From Agathobacter sp. (lineage in GTDB: Bacteria > Bacillota > Clostridia > Lachnospirales > Lachnospiraceae): a DNA stretch of 64,000 nucleotides. The DNA lies in the NCBI GenBank assembly GCA_017481285.1, contig JAFUPI010000028.1, positions 1-64,000 on the forward strand, read 5' to 3'. The notes below the pieces were generated by a model. That model was not told where the DNA came from, made no database searches, and was given only the letters and a program-made list of their open reading frames with translations. Made by a program: the position numbers and the translations under genes. Within the stretch, counting starts at the first letter, position 1, and every line of letters begins with the position of its first letter. Below, one piece after another: positions 9,601 through 17,319 of this stretch.

Positions 9601-11793
9601 ACAGGAAATATTTTGGAAAAAGGAACACACTATAATGTTTCTTTCTCTAATAATACAAATGTAGGAACCGCAGTTGGAACAATCGAATTTATTGGTGATT
9701 ATAAAAATGCTCCATCTGCTACGGTTTATTTTGATATAACTCCAAAATCAGCAGAGGGATTGAAACTTTCTGATGTTGAAAATGTAACATATACTGGACA
9801 AGCATTTACACCGGATGTAACAGTAGAAGACGAAACAAGAGCTGTTGTTTTAACCAAGGGCATAGATTATGAAATTACATACAACGCAAATGTCAATGCA
9901 GGAACTGCTGTAATCACTTTGGATTTTAAGGGGAATTATACAGGCACTAGATACATTAATTTCAAGATTTTACAAAAATCAGCGGCAGGTGTAACGATTT
10001 CAAATAATGTTTCTAAGATATACACTGGCAAGGCGATTATTCCAGATTTGATTTTGAAAGATGCTGGAAAAACCTTGACCAAGGATAAGGATTATACACT
10101 TTCCTGTTCGAATAATATCAATGTAGGAACTGCATCTGTGGTGATTACCTTTATTGGAAACTATACAGGTAAGCAGACAACGACTTTTACGATTACCCCA
10201 AAAACAGCAAATGATTTGTTGATTACAGAGATTCCGGATAAAGAATACACAGGCGGCGCCATTATACCAGAGCTTGAGGTAGTGTATAAATACGATAATC
10301 AAGGAATTGTGTTAAAGAAAGAAGTGGATTATACTGCGGTATATTCTGAAAATGTAAATCTTGGAACAGCAAACATTGTGTTAACCTTTAAGGGGAACTA
10401 TAGTGGAACCAGAACGGTTGAATTCGAGATTGTTGCTAAATCAGCGGAAAATCTCGCATATGTGGCGATTCCGGACCAAACCTATGATGGAAATCCTCAT
10501 GAACCAGAGTTGACTATTAAAAATGGTGCAATTATTTTGAAAAAAGGAACGGACTATGATGTGGTTTACAGCAATAACGTAAATGTTGGAACAGCAAAAG
10601 CAACCGTTACCTTTAAGGGAAATTATAGTGGTACCAAAACATTGGAATATTATATTGTTCCGAAATCAGGTGCAACCTGCACGATTGGAGAAATTTCCAA
10701 TTACACATATACCGGGCAGGAGATTACACCGGATGTTCTGGTTAAGGATGACACAATTACATTGGTAAAAGATGTGGATTATATCGTAGAGTATAAAAAC
10801 AATTTGAATGCTGGTGAAGCAACTGTTACTGTGGTATTCAAGGGAAATTATACAGGTTCTATTTCAACCACATTCCAGATTCTGCCAATAAAAGTGACAG
10901 ATGCTGTCATTTCGGCGATAGATGACCAGGTTTATGCGGGAAAAGAGATGATTCCAGAGTTTACAGTTACCTCAGAGACCTTAGGATGTACCTTTGTAAA
11001 GGATAAAGACTATACTGTAACAGGCACGAATAATAAAAATGTAGGTGAAGCTACATTGGTTGTAACTTTTACGGGGAATTATACTGGAACAGTTGAAACA
11101 ACCTTTACAATTGTTCCAAAATCTGCGGAGTCGGTTGTTATTTCTCCAATTGCAGATCAAAGATATACAGGTAGTGCAATCAAACCAGAATTGGAAATCA
11201 AAGATGGAAATATTAAATTGGTTGCGGGACAGGACTATACTGTTGAGTACAAGGATAATGTGAATAAAGGTACTGCAAGTGCAATTGTAAGTTTTACTGG
11301 AAACTATACTGGCAATTCAAAGACAGTAACCTTCACAATTATTGACCCAATTCCAACAGCAATAACATCTACAAAAGTTACAGTAAGTGAATCAAGTGGA
11401 TATATCAGTAAAATCACCGTTGGTACTACAGTGTCTACTTTGTTGTCCTACTTAAATGAGAAAGAATATGTATCTATCTTCGATAAAAATGGAAGCAGTC
11501 TTTCTGGAGAAAACATGCTTGCTACAGGTATGACAGCAGGTATTGTGGATGATGGTGCGATTACAAAACGATATACGATTGTTGTTACTGGTGATACAAA
11601 TGGTGATGGAAAAATCAATATCACGGATATGATTGCCGTAAAAGCTTGTACCTTGAAGAAATCAGATTTGACAGGAGCATATGAAAAAGCAGGAGATGTC
11701 AATGGTGATGGAAAGATTAACATTACTGATTTTATTAAGGTTAAGGCAACGACGTTAAAGAAAGACACGATTACAGGTGTGTCAGTGTACTAG
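6682..11793 (+). CDS. Secreted papain-like (C1A) cysteine protease with Ig-like repeats and C-terminal dockerin
   Basis: A 1703-residue exported protein. A signal peptide (about 1-33, ending SALA) is followed by a C1A protease domain (about 85-342) with oxyanion Q97, catalytic C103 in GVCWAFAAC, H270 in NHGVVIVGW and N309 in VKNSWG. Next come a lectin-like domain of the type that accompanies clostridial C1A proteases (about 345-525), two fibronectin type III-like domains (about 531-730), a linker with an Ig-like fold (about 835-945), eight tandem repeats (948-1560), a spacer, and a dockerin (1637-1703) with two DxNGDGKINITD calcium loops. No sortase motif or membrane anchor is present. The next gene encodes a membrane-anchored cohesin, the natural partner of a dockerin. 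The substrate (host, dietary or bacterial protein) is unknown. Confidence 0.9.
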   Translation: MKLSKNWKRIIAGIMTFTMVFLSVDAGCISALASEIQKLSVETKNVQGTTGYLDIGHDAGRVQDTYVGGSLSLKEEETLASSYSSVSEGYVTPVKNQSKWGVCWAFAACAAMESYALRHGYVDDPKKIDFSEYALAYLTYNDGTSETAGFTGDYTYAEDEYMDELFKSGGNDEYAFKALSNWSGIYNEADDTYYADSLESGTIEKYVENADNIDFVLTGQKYISMQDADQVKQAILENGAVSVGYYSHVDYIADADGIYNYNYEKQAQNHGVVIVGWDDNKSKDQFQIKDLNGTTIASPENDGAWLVKNSWGTWDGYDGYIWISYEDLGLLSSNAVVYEVAPKSEFDNIYQHDGATVFAAYCQAAKAASVFEITGDSKQLLEAVSFALYSTEAEYTISIYKTTDEAILENGELLTSVSGSTTYEGYYTVKLDNPVELSVGDTIAIVIDFTEVEYIITGANNYTLIGEYDENNVLTLPYSTVYSSSEEGQSYIWPYVLWDSYYLDMASEDGYDKAQVNNVCIKAFTTDVVRAPENVAASTTGRSEATITWDKIDEAVGYEVWIGATWDDPNATTVQLMNDSNTHHTSYVTDITLGNVYFYKVAAIYEDENAATGMVKSDYSSFILFQAKVPPVKNGGNNDNFYQRMTFKWDALGSMVDGYVLEMYKGSILTDENKIDTIVVEGGDVSSYVYDTSAYEAGTTINYCVYAYIKDGEDRILSDWYIGPGGSTKSEPLDVAVKWHVTTIENVDYLVIDVEEVLGAAETAQDELCLWYCLDASASDPDYIFPLDMSDGKTQFMYTWKEHYISYKDTGYVYLTNGDKTTAFQDDAIVIGGAYVEPVLEPISDVTLTSAGQVVQLQAVISNESQMENFNYSYQWYVAADADSVGNAIEGATASVYEVKVGSFDEKFYYCEVTAEYPDNDVLKHVVTTTNDNNKHTRVKGELFGTQVNVAPIANQVYTGQEITPDIVVTDKNTGNILEKGTHYNVSFSNNTNVGTAVGTIEFIGDYKNAPSATVYFDITPKSAEGLKLSDVENVTYTGQAFTPDVTVEDETRAVVLTKGIDYEITYNANVNAGTAVITLDFKGNYTGTRYINFKILQKSAAGVTISNNVSKIYTGKAIIPDLILKDAGKTLTKDKDYTLSCSNNINVGTASVVITFIGNYTGKQTTTFTITPKTANDLLITEIPDKEYTGGAIIPELEVVYKYDNQGIVLKKEVDYTAVYSENVNLGTANIVLTFKGNYSGTRTVEFEIVAKSAENLAYVAIPDQTYDGNPHEPELTIKNGAIILKKGTDYDVVYSNNVNVGTAKATVTFKGNYSGTKTLEYYIVPKSGATCTIGEISNYTYTGQEITPDVLVKDDTITLVKDVDYIVEYKNNLNAGEATVTVVFKGNYTGSISTTFQILPIKVTDAVISAIDDQVYAGKEMIPEFTVTSETLGCTFVKDKDYTVTGTNNKNVGEATLVVTFTGNYTGTVETTFTIVPKSAESVVISPIADQRYTGSAIKPELEIKDGNIKLVAGQDYTVEYKDNVNKGTASAIVSFTGNYTGNSKTVTFTIIDPIPTAITSTKVTVSESSGYISKITVGTTVSTLLSYLNEKEYVSIFDKNGSSLSGENMLATGMTAGIVDDGAITKRYTIVVTGDTNGDGKINITDMIAVKACTLKKSDLTGAYEKAGDVNGDGKINITDFIKVKATTLKKDTITGVSVY
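9523..11361 (+). repeat. Eight tandem Ig-like repeats within the protease gene
   Basis: Residues 948-1560 consist of eight copies of about 76 residues each. The shared pattern is YTGxxxxP near the start, L-x-K-x-x-DY in the middle, NxxNxGTAxxxxxFxGNYxG, and a T-I-x-P-K-S-A ending. Copies differ clearly at the DNA and protein level, so this is an old duplication under selection and not a recent slippage product. Such repeats usually act as a stalk that holds a catalytic domain away from the wall. Confidence 0.9.
11590..11790 (+). other. Dockerin type I domain (C-terminus of the protease)
   Basis: Two duplicated EF-hand-like segments start at residues 1637 and 1671. Both have the loop DxNGDGKINITD followed by a helix (MIAVKACTLKK and FIKVKATTLKK). 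The spacing and duplicated halves match type I dockerins, which bind cohesins in a calcium-dependent way. The two halves are nearly identical in the recognition positions (IT), which in known dockerins allows binding in two opposite orientations. Confidence 0.9.
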
Positions 11794-11805
11794 AAAGGGA
11801 ATAAC

Positions 11806-13056
11806 ATGAAAAAGATAGCAAAAATTTCATTGGTATTATCTTTATGTTTTGTGTTCTTGATGGGAATGAAGATGGACTTTTATGCGGCAAGTGCTTCGCT
11901 AACCGGTCCATCTACCGTAAGAGCAGGTGATACCATTACATTAAATTTAAATATTTCAGATGAAGGAAAGTATGGTTTGGAAGGAACTTTAAACTATGAT
12001 TCCTCAGTGGTTTCTTTTTCTAGCATGTCTTGTAACGTATCGGGCTGGAAAGTAGAAAACAACGGAAATGCAATCATTGTATATGATGATGCATTGTCAA
12101 ATCCGATAAATGGGTATACGACAGTTCTTACATTAAAATTTAAAGTAAACAGTGGTGTAGCGACTGGAACTGCCGTGAATATTTCAGTAAGTGGAATTGT
12201 AACCACAGATGGTAGTGCGGAAAGTAATATTGGTACAGCCAGTTATTCTACAACGGTTGCAGCTCCGTTATCTGGCAATGCGAATCTCTCTTCCTTATCG
12301 GTAAGTGAAGGAAAGCTTAGCCCGGGATTTAGTGCCGGAACAACTTCTTATAGTATCGGTGAAGTGGATTATAGTGTTTCAAAGTTGAATATTACTTACA
12401 AGACTGAAGATGGCAAAGCGAGAGTTTCTGTCAATGGAAATAGTTTAGCGGTAGGTGCTAACACAGTTTCTGTTGTTGTTACAGCAGAAAACGGTGCTAC
12501 CAAAACCTATAAGATTTCTGTAACACGTAAACAGGATCCGAATTATGTAGCTAGTTCAAATGCTGCCTTGGGTAGCATTGCTGTAAGTAATGGTGTAATT
12601 TCACCTGCTTTCTCAGCTGATAAGACGGACTACATCGTGTACCTGCCATATGAATATGTTGGAAAAGAGTTTTCTGTAACAGGAACAGCTGCGGATGCAA
12701 AGGCGGCAGGTGTTACCGGCGGAGTCATTTCCTCATTAGTGGAAGGGGTTAATACTACAACGGTTATTTGTAAAGCAGAGGATGGTACAGAGAAAACGTA
12801 TAAAATTACTGTAGTTGTAATGCCACAGTATAATGGTGTAGTACCAAATATCGAAGGGGTTGAAGTAACTCCAGATGATACTGAAATGGATGGTACAGAA
12901 CTTGAACCAGGTACGGAAGATGACTCCATTAATGTTTCAAATAAAGGCGGTGGTAATGGAATAATTGCTGCAATTACAATAGTTGTTATCATTATTTTGA
13001 TTGGAGCATTGATATATGTTCTGTTTTTCTTGAATAAGAGAAATTTTATAAAATAG
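11806..13056 (+). CDS. Membrane-anchored cohesin-domain protein with two cadherin-like domains
   Basis: A 416-residue exported protein 12 bp after the dockerin protease, with its own gaaaggg ribosome site, so the pair is an operon. Residues 1-28 form a signal peptide. Residues 31-152 fit a cohesin: SxxVRAGDTITLNLNI, then GLEGTLNYDSSVVSF and the TVLTLKFKV strand are the usual cohesin landmarks. Two cadherin-like beta-sandwich domains follow (about 159-241 and 251-338; each begins with an A-L/S-L-S-x-L/I-x-VSxGxxSPxFS pattern and ends in KTYKI-V). An acidic linker (345-380) leads to one membrane helix (385-409) and a short basic tail. It therefore displays one cohesin on the outer face of the membrane. 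Cohesin assignment is by motif and context, not by search. Confidence 0.85.
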   Translation: MKKIAKISLVLSLCFVFLMGMKMDFYAASASLTGPSTVRAGDTITLNLNISDEGKYGLEGTLNYDSSVVSFSSMSCNVSGWKVENNGNAIIVYDDALSNPINGYTTVLTLKFKVNSGVATGTAVNISVSGIVTTDGSAESNIGTASYSTTVAAPLSGNANLSSLSVSEGKLSPGFSAGTTSYSIGEVDYSVSKLNITYKTEDGKARVSVNGNSLAVGANTVSVVVTAENGATKTYKISVTRKQDPNYVASSNAALGSIAVSNGVISPAFSADKTDYIVYLPYEYVGKEFSVTGTAADAKAAGVTGGVISSLVEGVNTTTVICKAEDGTEKTYKITVVVMPQYNGVVPNIEGVEVTPDDTEMDGTELEPGTEDDSINVSNKGGGNGIIAAITIVVIIILIGALIYVLFFLNKRNFIK

Positions 13057-13070
13057 ATTTTTAAGAAAAT

Positions 13071-13106
13071 AAAAGCGGAAAACAAAATTGTTTTCCGCTT
13101 TTGGTT
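13071..13106. terminator. Bidirectional terminator between the cohesin and exonuclease genes
   Basis: A perfect 13-bp stem (aaaagcggaaaac 13071-13083 with gttttccgctttt 13090-13102) has A-runs on one side and T-runs on the other. It can end transcription of both convergent genes. Confidence 0.9.
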
Positions 13107-14207
13107 TTATTTGTTTTTCATTGCATGTTCAAAAATATGCTTCACGTATCTTCTTAACATGACATCCGATGAGCTAAAATCATTTGTCAGTTCAAAATAA
13201 CTTATCTTATCTTTATAATCGTTCTTAAAGCTTGGACTCATAATTATGCTATGCTGTGGTAAAAATGTTCCTTTTTTTCGTGTATAACAATTACATGCTT
13301 TGGCTCGTTCGCGATACTGCTTATCCACGAAGGTAGCAACACTTTTATGAATTGCCATGTCTTCTTCAGGAAGATAAAAATAGTCTTTGTAGTTTTCGTA
13401 GAAATATTTCAGCTCCCCTTCATACAGTGGAATGCGAATTTTGGTTGTGTTTCTATTGATAGTAAAATAGTAGTCTTTATACTGATAAGAAACGCGTTTT
13501 GGAACAATATAATCATTTTCTAAAGTGATAATTAATTCATGTCCTTCATTGCCATCGTAGGCAGTGAACGGTGCAATTTCGGTTTCTTTGACACGGAAAT
13601 CGCCTTTTAAGATGTTTAAATAGCTTAATGCGGGGATTAAATCCAGCATGCCAGTAACATCTTCGAAATTGTGAAGCAGTAATAGTTCTTCGGCTTCAGC
13701 AGAATGTGTTTTTACATAGTCATCATATACATTAATTAATTCTCCGCCCGAAAACTTGTCATCACGATGAATGTCCAAGAAGCTTTCTAGGGTCTTTTGC
13801 TTATAATTTGGCAGCTTTAATAAAAATTTAATGCTGCTGATAAGTTTAAAAATATCAATATAAGCAAAATCTTTTAAATGCTCCTCAATGCCGTAGGTAT
13901 CACATTTGGCCTTAATGAATGGAATGTCAAAACCAATGCCATTAAATGAAATGATGGTTTTGTATTGATGAAGTAATGCAATAAATTCCTTTAAAACTTC
14001 CTGTTCATCTGCCTTGCTTTCTGCAAAAAACTGATCAATCACAAGGTTTTCTCCAACTTTACGTAAACATCCGATTAAATAGATGTTGGAAGATGCAGGA
14101 GAGAAGCCGGTGGTTTCAATGTCAAAAAATATACAATCCTCATGAAAAAGTTCGTTTGTTAGATTGTATTGTTTGATATAAAGCTGTTCTTTGCGAATAT
14201 GTTTCAT
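13107..14207 (-). CDS. RNase H-like/DEDD exonuclease-fold protein (YprB type)
   Basis: A 366-residue protein with a 3'-5' exonuclease (DnaQ/RNase H-like) fold in its first half: D29 and E31 in FFDIETTG, D94 in SFNGIGFDIPF, and the H179-x3-D183 motif in HNFEDVTGM complete a DEDDh site. The C-terminal 170 residues are not recognised, though this two-part build is seen in clostridial YprB-like proteins. The substrate nucleic acid is not known. It is transcribed alone, toward the cohesin gene, with a tail-to-tail terminator; the upstream 138 bp are shared with the rnf promoter region. Confidence 0.75.
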   Translation of the reverse strand: MKHIRKEQLYIKQYNLTNELFHEDCIFFDIETTGFSPASSNIYLIGCLRKVGENLVIDQFFAESKADEQEVLKEFIALLHQYKTIISFNGIGFDIPFIKAKCDTYGIEEHLKDFAYIDIFKLISSIKFLLKLPNYKQKTLESFLDIHRDDKFSGGELINVYDDYVKTHSAEAEELLLLHNFEDVTGMLDLIPALSYLNILKGDFRVKETEIAPFTAYDGNEGHELIITLENDYIVPKRVSYQYKDYYFTINRNTTKIRIPLYEGELKYFYENYKDYFYLPEEDMAIHKSVATFVDKQYRERAKACNCYTRKKGTFLPQHSIIMSPSFKNDYKDKISYFELTNDFSSSDVMLRRYVKHIFEHAMKNK

Positions 14208-14298
14208 AAAATTTGCCTCTTTAAACCTAATTTTGTTAAATAATAGTAAAAGATTTTAACTAAGTATAACATAAGTATGAAAAAAAGTACAAAAAAAG

Positions 14299-14328
14299 TA
14301 TACAATTTAACTGCTTTCATGGTATAAT
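14299..14328 (+). promoter_or_regulatory. Candidate promoter of the rnf operon
   Basis: A perfect TATAAT at 14323-14328 is preceded by TATACA (14299-14304) with an 18-bp spacer. The -10 is strong and the -35 weak. The element lies 60 bp before the chosen rnfC start. Confidence 0.5.
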
Positions 14329-14387
14329 GTTACCATGTAAACTGTGTGAGTTTATGCGAAAAAATATTAGGAAAGTGGGGCACGAAA

Positions 14388-15716
14388 ATGGGTCTGAAAA
14401 CATTTATCGGTGGCGTTCATCCTTTTGAAGGAAAAGAATTAGCAGAAAACGCGCCAATCAAAGAAATCTTACCCAAAGGACAAATGGTGTATCCTTTATC
14501 TCAGCATATCGGAGCACCAGCAACTCCAATCGTAGCAGTTGGAGATGCTGTTAAAAAGGGTCAGAAAATTGCTGAAGCAGGTGGTTTTGTTTCAGCACCA
14601 ATTTATGCATCCGTTTCAGGTACAGTTAAAGCAATTGAACCAAGACGTGTTGCAGTTGGTGACAAAGTAAACTCTATCGTTATTGATAATGACGGACTTT
14701 TTGAAGAAGTTGAATATACAGCAGTAGCTGATGTTACAGCTTTAACAAAAGAAGAAATTATCAACAAGGTAAAAGAGGCTGGTATCGTAGGTATGGGTGG
14801 AGCTGGTTTCCCAACACATGTGAAATTATCTCCAAAGGAACCTGAAAAGATTGAATATATTATTGCAAACTGTGCAGAATGTGAACCATATCTTACAGCT
14901 GACTACAGAAGAATGCTTGAAAATCCAGAAGAATTAGTGGCTGGTATGAAGATTATTCTTCAGCTCTTTGACAATGCAAAAGGTCTTTTCGGTATCGAAA
15001 ACAACAAACCTGAAGCTATTGCAAAGATGAAAGAACTCGTAAAAGACGAACCACGTATGGAAGTAGTTGAACTTAAGACAAAATATCCACAGGGTGGTGA
15101 ACGTCAGTTGATTTTTGCATGTACAGGACGTGCAATCAACTCTAAGATGCTTCCTGCAGATGCTGGATGTATCGTAGATAACGTAGAAACTATCATTGCA
15201 GTAAATGATGCTGTTAAGAATGGTAGACCTCTTATGAAGCGTGTTGCTACTATTTCAGGTGATGCAATTGAAAATCCAGGTAACTTCTTATATAGCATGG
15301 GTATGTCTTATACAGAGCTTGTAGAAGCTGCTGGTGGTTTCAAGGGTCAGCCAGAAAAACTTATCTCTGGTGGTCCTATGATGGGATTTGCAATGTTTGG
15401 CATTGATATTCCTATGACAAAGACAACATCTTCACTTCTTTGCTTCAGCAAAGATGAAGTTGCTAAGTATGAACCTATCAACTGTATGAACTGTGGACGT
15501 TGTGTGGATGCTTGTCCAGAACAGTTGATTCCAAGCCGTCTTGCGAAATATGGTGATAAAGGCCTTATGGAAGACTTCGAAGCTTGGCATGGTCTTGAAT
15601 GTATCGAATGTGGTAGCTGTACATATGTATGTCCATCCAGACGTCATGTTGCACAGTCAATCAAGACAATGAAGAAACAGGTTTTAGCTGAAAAGAGAAA
15701 ACAGAGTGCAAAATAA
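14388..15716 (+). CDS. rnfC: Rnf complex subunit C (NADH-side, two [4Fe-4S] clusters)
   Basis: The start at 14388 (MGLKTFIGGVHP) has aagtgggg 7 bases upstream; a GTG at 14346 has no site, so the shorter 442-residue form is preferred. RnfC oxidises or reduces NAD(H) and passes electrons through FMN and iron-sulfur clusters. The IVGMGGAGFPTHVKL NAD/flavin-binding segment is at about 138-152. Two ferredoxin motifs carry C366/C369/C372/C376 and C405/C408/C411/C415. It is the first gene of rnfCDGEAB, the usual clostridial order. Confidence 0.95.
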   Translation: MGLKTFIGGVHPFEGKELAENAPIKEILPKGQMVYPLSQHIGAPATPIVAVGDAVKKGQKIAEAGGFVSAPIYASVSGTVKAIEPRRVAVGDKVNSIVIDNDGLFEEVEYTAVADVTALTKEEIINKVKEAGIVGMGGAGFPTHVKLSPKEPEKIEYIIANCAECEPYLTADYRRMLENPEELVAGMKIILQLFDNAKGLFGIENNKPEAIAKMKELVKDEPRMEVVELKTKYPQGGERQLIFACTGRAINSKMLPADAGCIVDNVETIIAVNDAVKNGRPLMKRVATISGDAIENPGNFLYSMGMSYTELVEAAGGFKGQPEKLISGGPMMGFAMFGIDIPMTKTTSSLLCFSKDEVAKYEPINCMNCGRCVDACPEQLIPSRLAKYGDKGLMEDFEAWHGLECIECGSCTYVCPSRRHVAQSIKTMKKQVLAEKRKQSAK

Positions 15717-15731
15717 GAGAGGTGGATAATA

Positions 15732-16748
15732 GTGAGTGAATTATTTCATGTATCCTCTGCGCCACACGTTCGTGCGAAAACATCTACTCAGAATGTAATG
15801 TTATGGGTAATCATCGCAATGCTTCCAACAGCATGTTTTGGTATTTGGAACTTTGGCTTCAGAGCGTTACTTTTAATCGTAGCTACTGTTTTAAGCTGTG
15901 TAGCTTCAGAAACAGTATATAATTTAATCGCGAAAAAGAAAAACACCATCGGTGATTTAAGTGCAGTAGTAACAGGTATGATTCTTGCACTTAACTTCCC
16001 TGTAACACTTCCAATTTGGGAAGCTGTTATTGGTGGTATCGTAGCGATTATCGTTGTTAAGATGTTATTTGGTGGTCTTGGACAGAACTTCATGAACCCA
16101 GCATTGGGTGCAAGATGTTTCCTTCTTATTGCTTTTACAAGTGATATGTCTAACTTTGTTACTGATGCTTATTCTACAGCAACACCACTTGCTGAATTAA
16201 AAGCAACAAATGGTATCATTGCTCCTTGGAACAAATACCAGCTTACAGATATGTTTATCGGTACAACACCAGGTACAATCGGTGAAACATCCGTATTATT
16301 CTTATTAATCGGTGCAGCAATCTTAGTAGCAGCAAAAGTGATTTCTTTAAGAATTCCTTTGGCTTACTTAGGTTCATTTGCAGTACTTATGTTCTTCTTT
16401 GGTAAAAGAGGTATGACTATTCCTGAAATCGCTGCAACTGGTGTTGATTTTGGAACACTTTTCACACAGGCTAGCACATATACATTAGCTCAGTTGATGT
16501 GTGGTGGTATCATGTTTGGTGCATTCTTCATGGCAACTGACTATGCAACAACACCAATCACCAAAAAGGGACAGATTTTATTTGGTATCTGCTGTGGTGT
16601 ACTTACTTTCTTATTCCGTACTATTGGCGGAACTCCAGAAGGTGTATCCTATGCAATCATCCTTTCAAATCTTATGGTTCCATTGATTGAAAAAATCACA
16701 GTTCCTAGAGCATTTGGTGTTGTAAAAGTAAAGAAGGAGGGCAAATAG
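15732..16748 (+). CDS. rnfD: Rnf complex subunit D (flavinylated membrane subunit)
   Basis: A GTG start at 15732 follows agaggtgg. The 338-residue protein has about ten membrane helices. The covalent FMN site is DAYSTAT (145-151), matching the Dxx(S/T)xAT rule for ApbE substrates, with T151 as the expected acceptor. RnfD is homologous to NqrB and takes part in ion translocation. The stop is one base before rnfG. The gene is compact and in phase with the rest of the complex. Confidence 0.95.
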   Translation: MSELFHVSSAPHVRAKTSTQNVMLWVIIAMLPTACFGIWNFGFRALLLIVATVLSCVASETVYNLIAKKKNTIGDLSAVVTGMILALNFPVTLPIWEAVIGGIVAIIVVKMLFGGLGQNFMNPALGARCFLLIAFTSDMSNFVTDAYSTATPLAELKATNGIIAPWNKYQLTDMFIGTTPGTIGETSVLFLLIGAAILVAAKVISLRIPLAYLGSFAVLMFFFGKRGMTIPEIAATGVDFGTLFTQASTYTLAQLMCGGIMFGAFFMATDYATTPITKKGQILFGICCGVLTFLFRTIGGTPEGVSYAIILSNLMVPLIEKITVPRAFGVVKVKKEGK

Positions 16749-16749
16749 T

Positions 16750-17319
16750 ATGAATAAGATTGTAAAAAATGCTTTAATACTTATGGCTTTCTCCTTAGTA
16801 TTAGGATTTGTATTAGGTGCTGTATATAAAATTACAGAAGGACCTATTGCAGAAGCTACACTTCGCAAAGAAATGGAAGCTTATAAAGTAGTATTTGAGA
16901 ATGCTGATACATTTAAAGAAGTAGCAGTAGATGCAGATGCAGCTGCTAAAGTTATGACAGATGGTGGTTTCCCAGATGAAATCAATAAAGCTTTCGAAGC
17001 AGTTGATGCAAGTGGAAACGGCATCGGCTATGTAGTACAGCTTACTACAAAAGACGGCTACTCAGGTGGCATCGTTATGGTAGTTGGTATAACATTAGAT
17101 GGCACTGTAAACGGATTTTCTGTTACAGCTCATACAGAAACAAGTGGTCTTGGTACAAAAGCATTTGATCCAGCTTATGCAGATCAGTTCAAAGGTATTC
17201 CAGCGGCTGATGTTTCTGGCGTAGCTACAATTTCAGGTGCAACACTTACATCTTCAGCTGTGAAAAATGGTATCAACGCTGCTGTAGCATATGCAAATAG
17301 CTTAGGAGGTGCTCAGTAA
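16750..17319 (+). CDS. rnfG: Rnf complex subunit G (flavinylated periplasmic-side subunit)
   Basis: A 189-residue protein with one N-terminal membrane anchor (about 5-27) and an FMN_bind domain. The SGAT flavinylation motif is at 162-165 with T165 as the acceptor, followed by LTSSAVKNGINAAV, the canonical helix after the motif. It passes electrons between RnfD and the rest of the complex outside the membrane. Ribosome site aaggaggg lies in the end of rnfD; the stop overlaps the rnfE start by one base (TAATG). Confidence 0.95.
   Translation: MNKIVKNALILMAFSLVLGFVLGAVYKITEGPIAEATLRKEMEAYKVVFENADTFKEVAVDADAAAKVMTDGGFPDEINKAFEAVDASGNGIGYVVQLTTKDGYSGGIVMVVGITLDGTVNGFSVTAHTETSGLGTKAFDPAYADQFKGIPAADVSGVATISGATLTSSAVKNGINAAVAYANSLGGAQ

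Noticed and set aside
9523..11361. Regular repeats that could look like a CRISPR array or tandem DNA repeat
   Set aside because: The units are about 230 bp long, in frame, diverged, and encode Ig-like domains of the protease; no short identical repeats with spacers exist.
12630..13085. 151-codon open frame on the minus strand
   Set aside because: It is the shadow of the cohesin gene, has no ribosome site and a low-complexity product.
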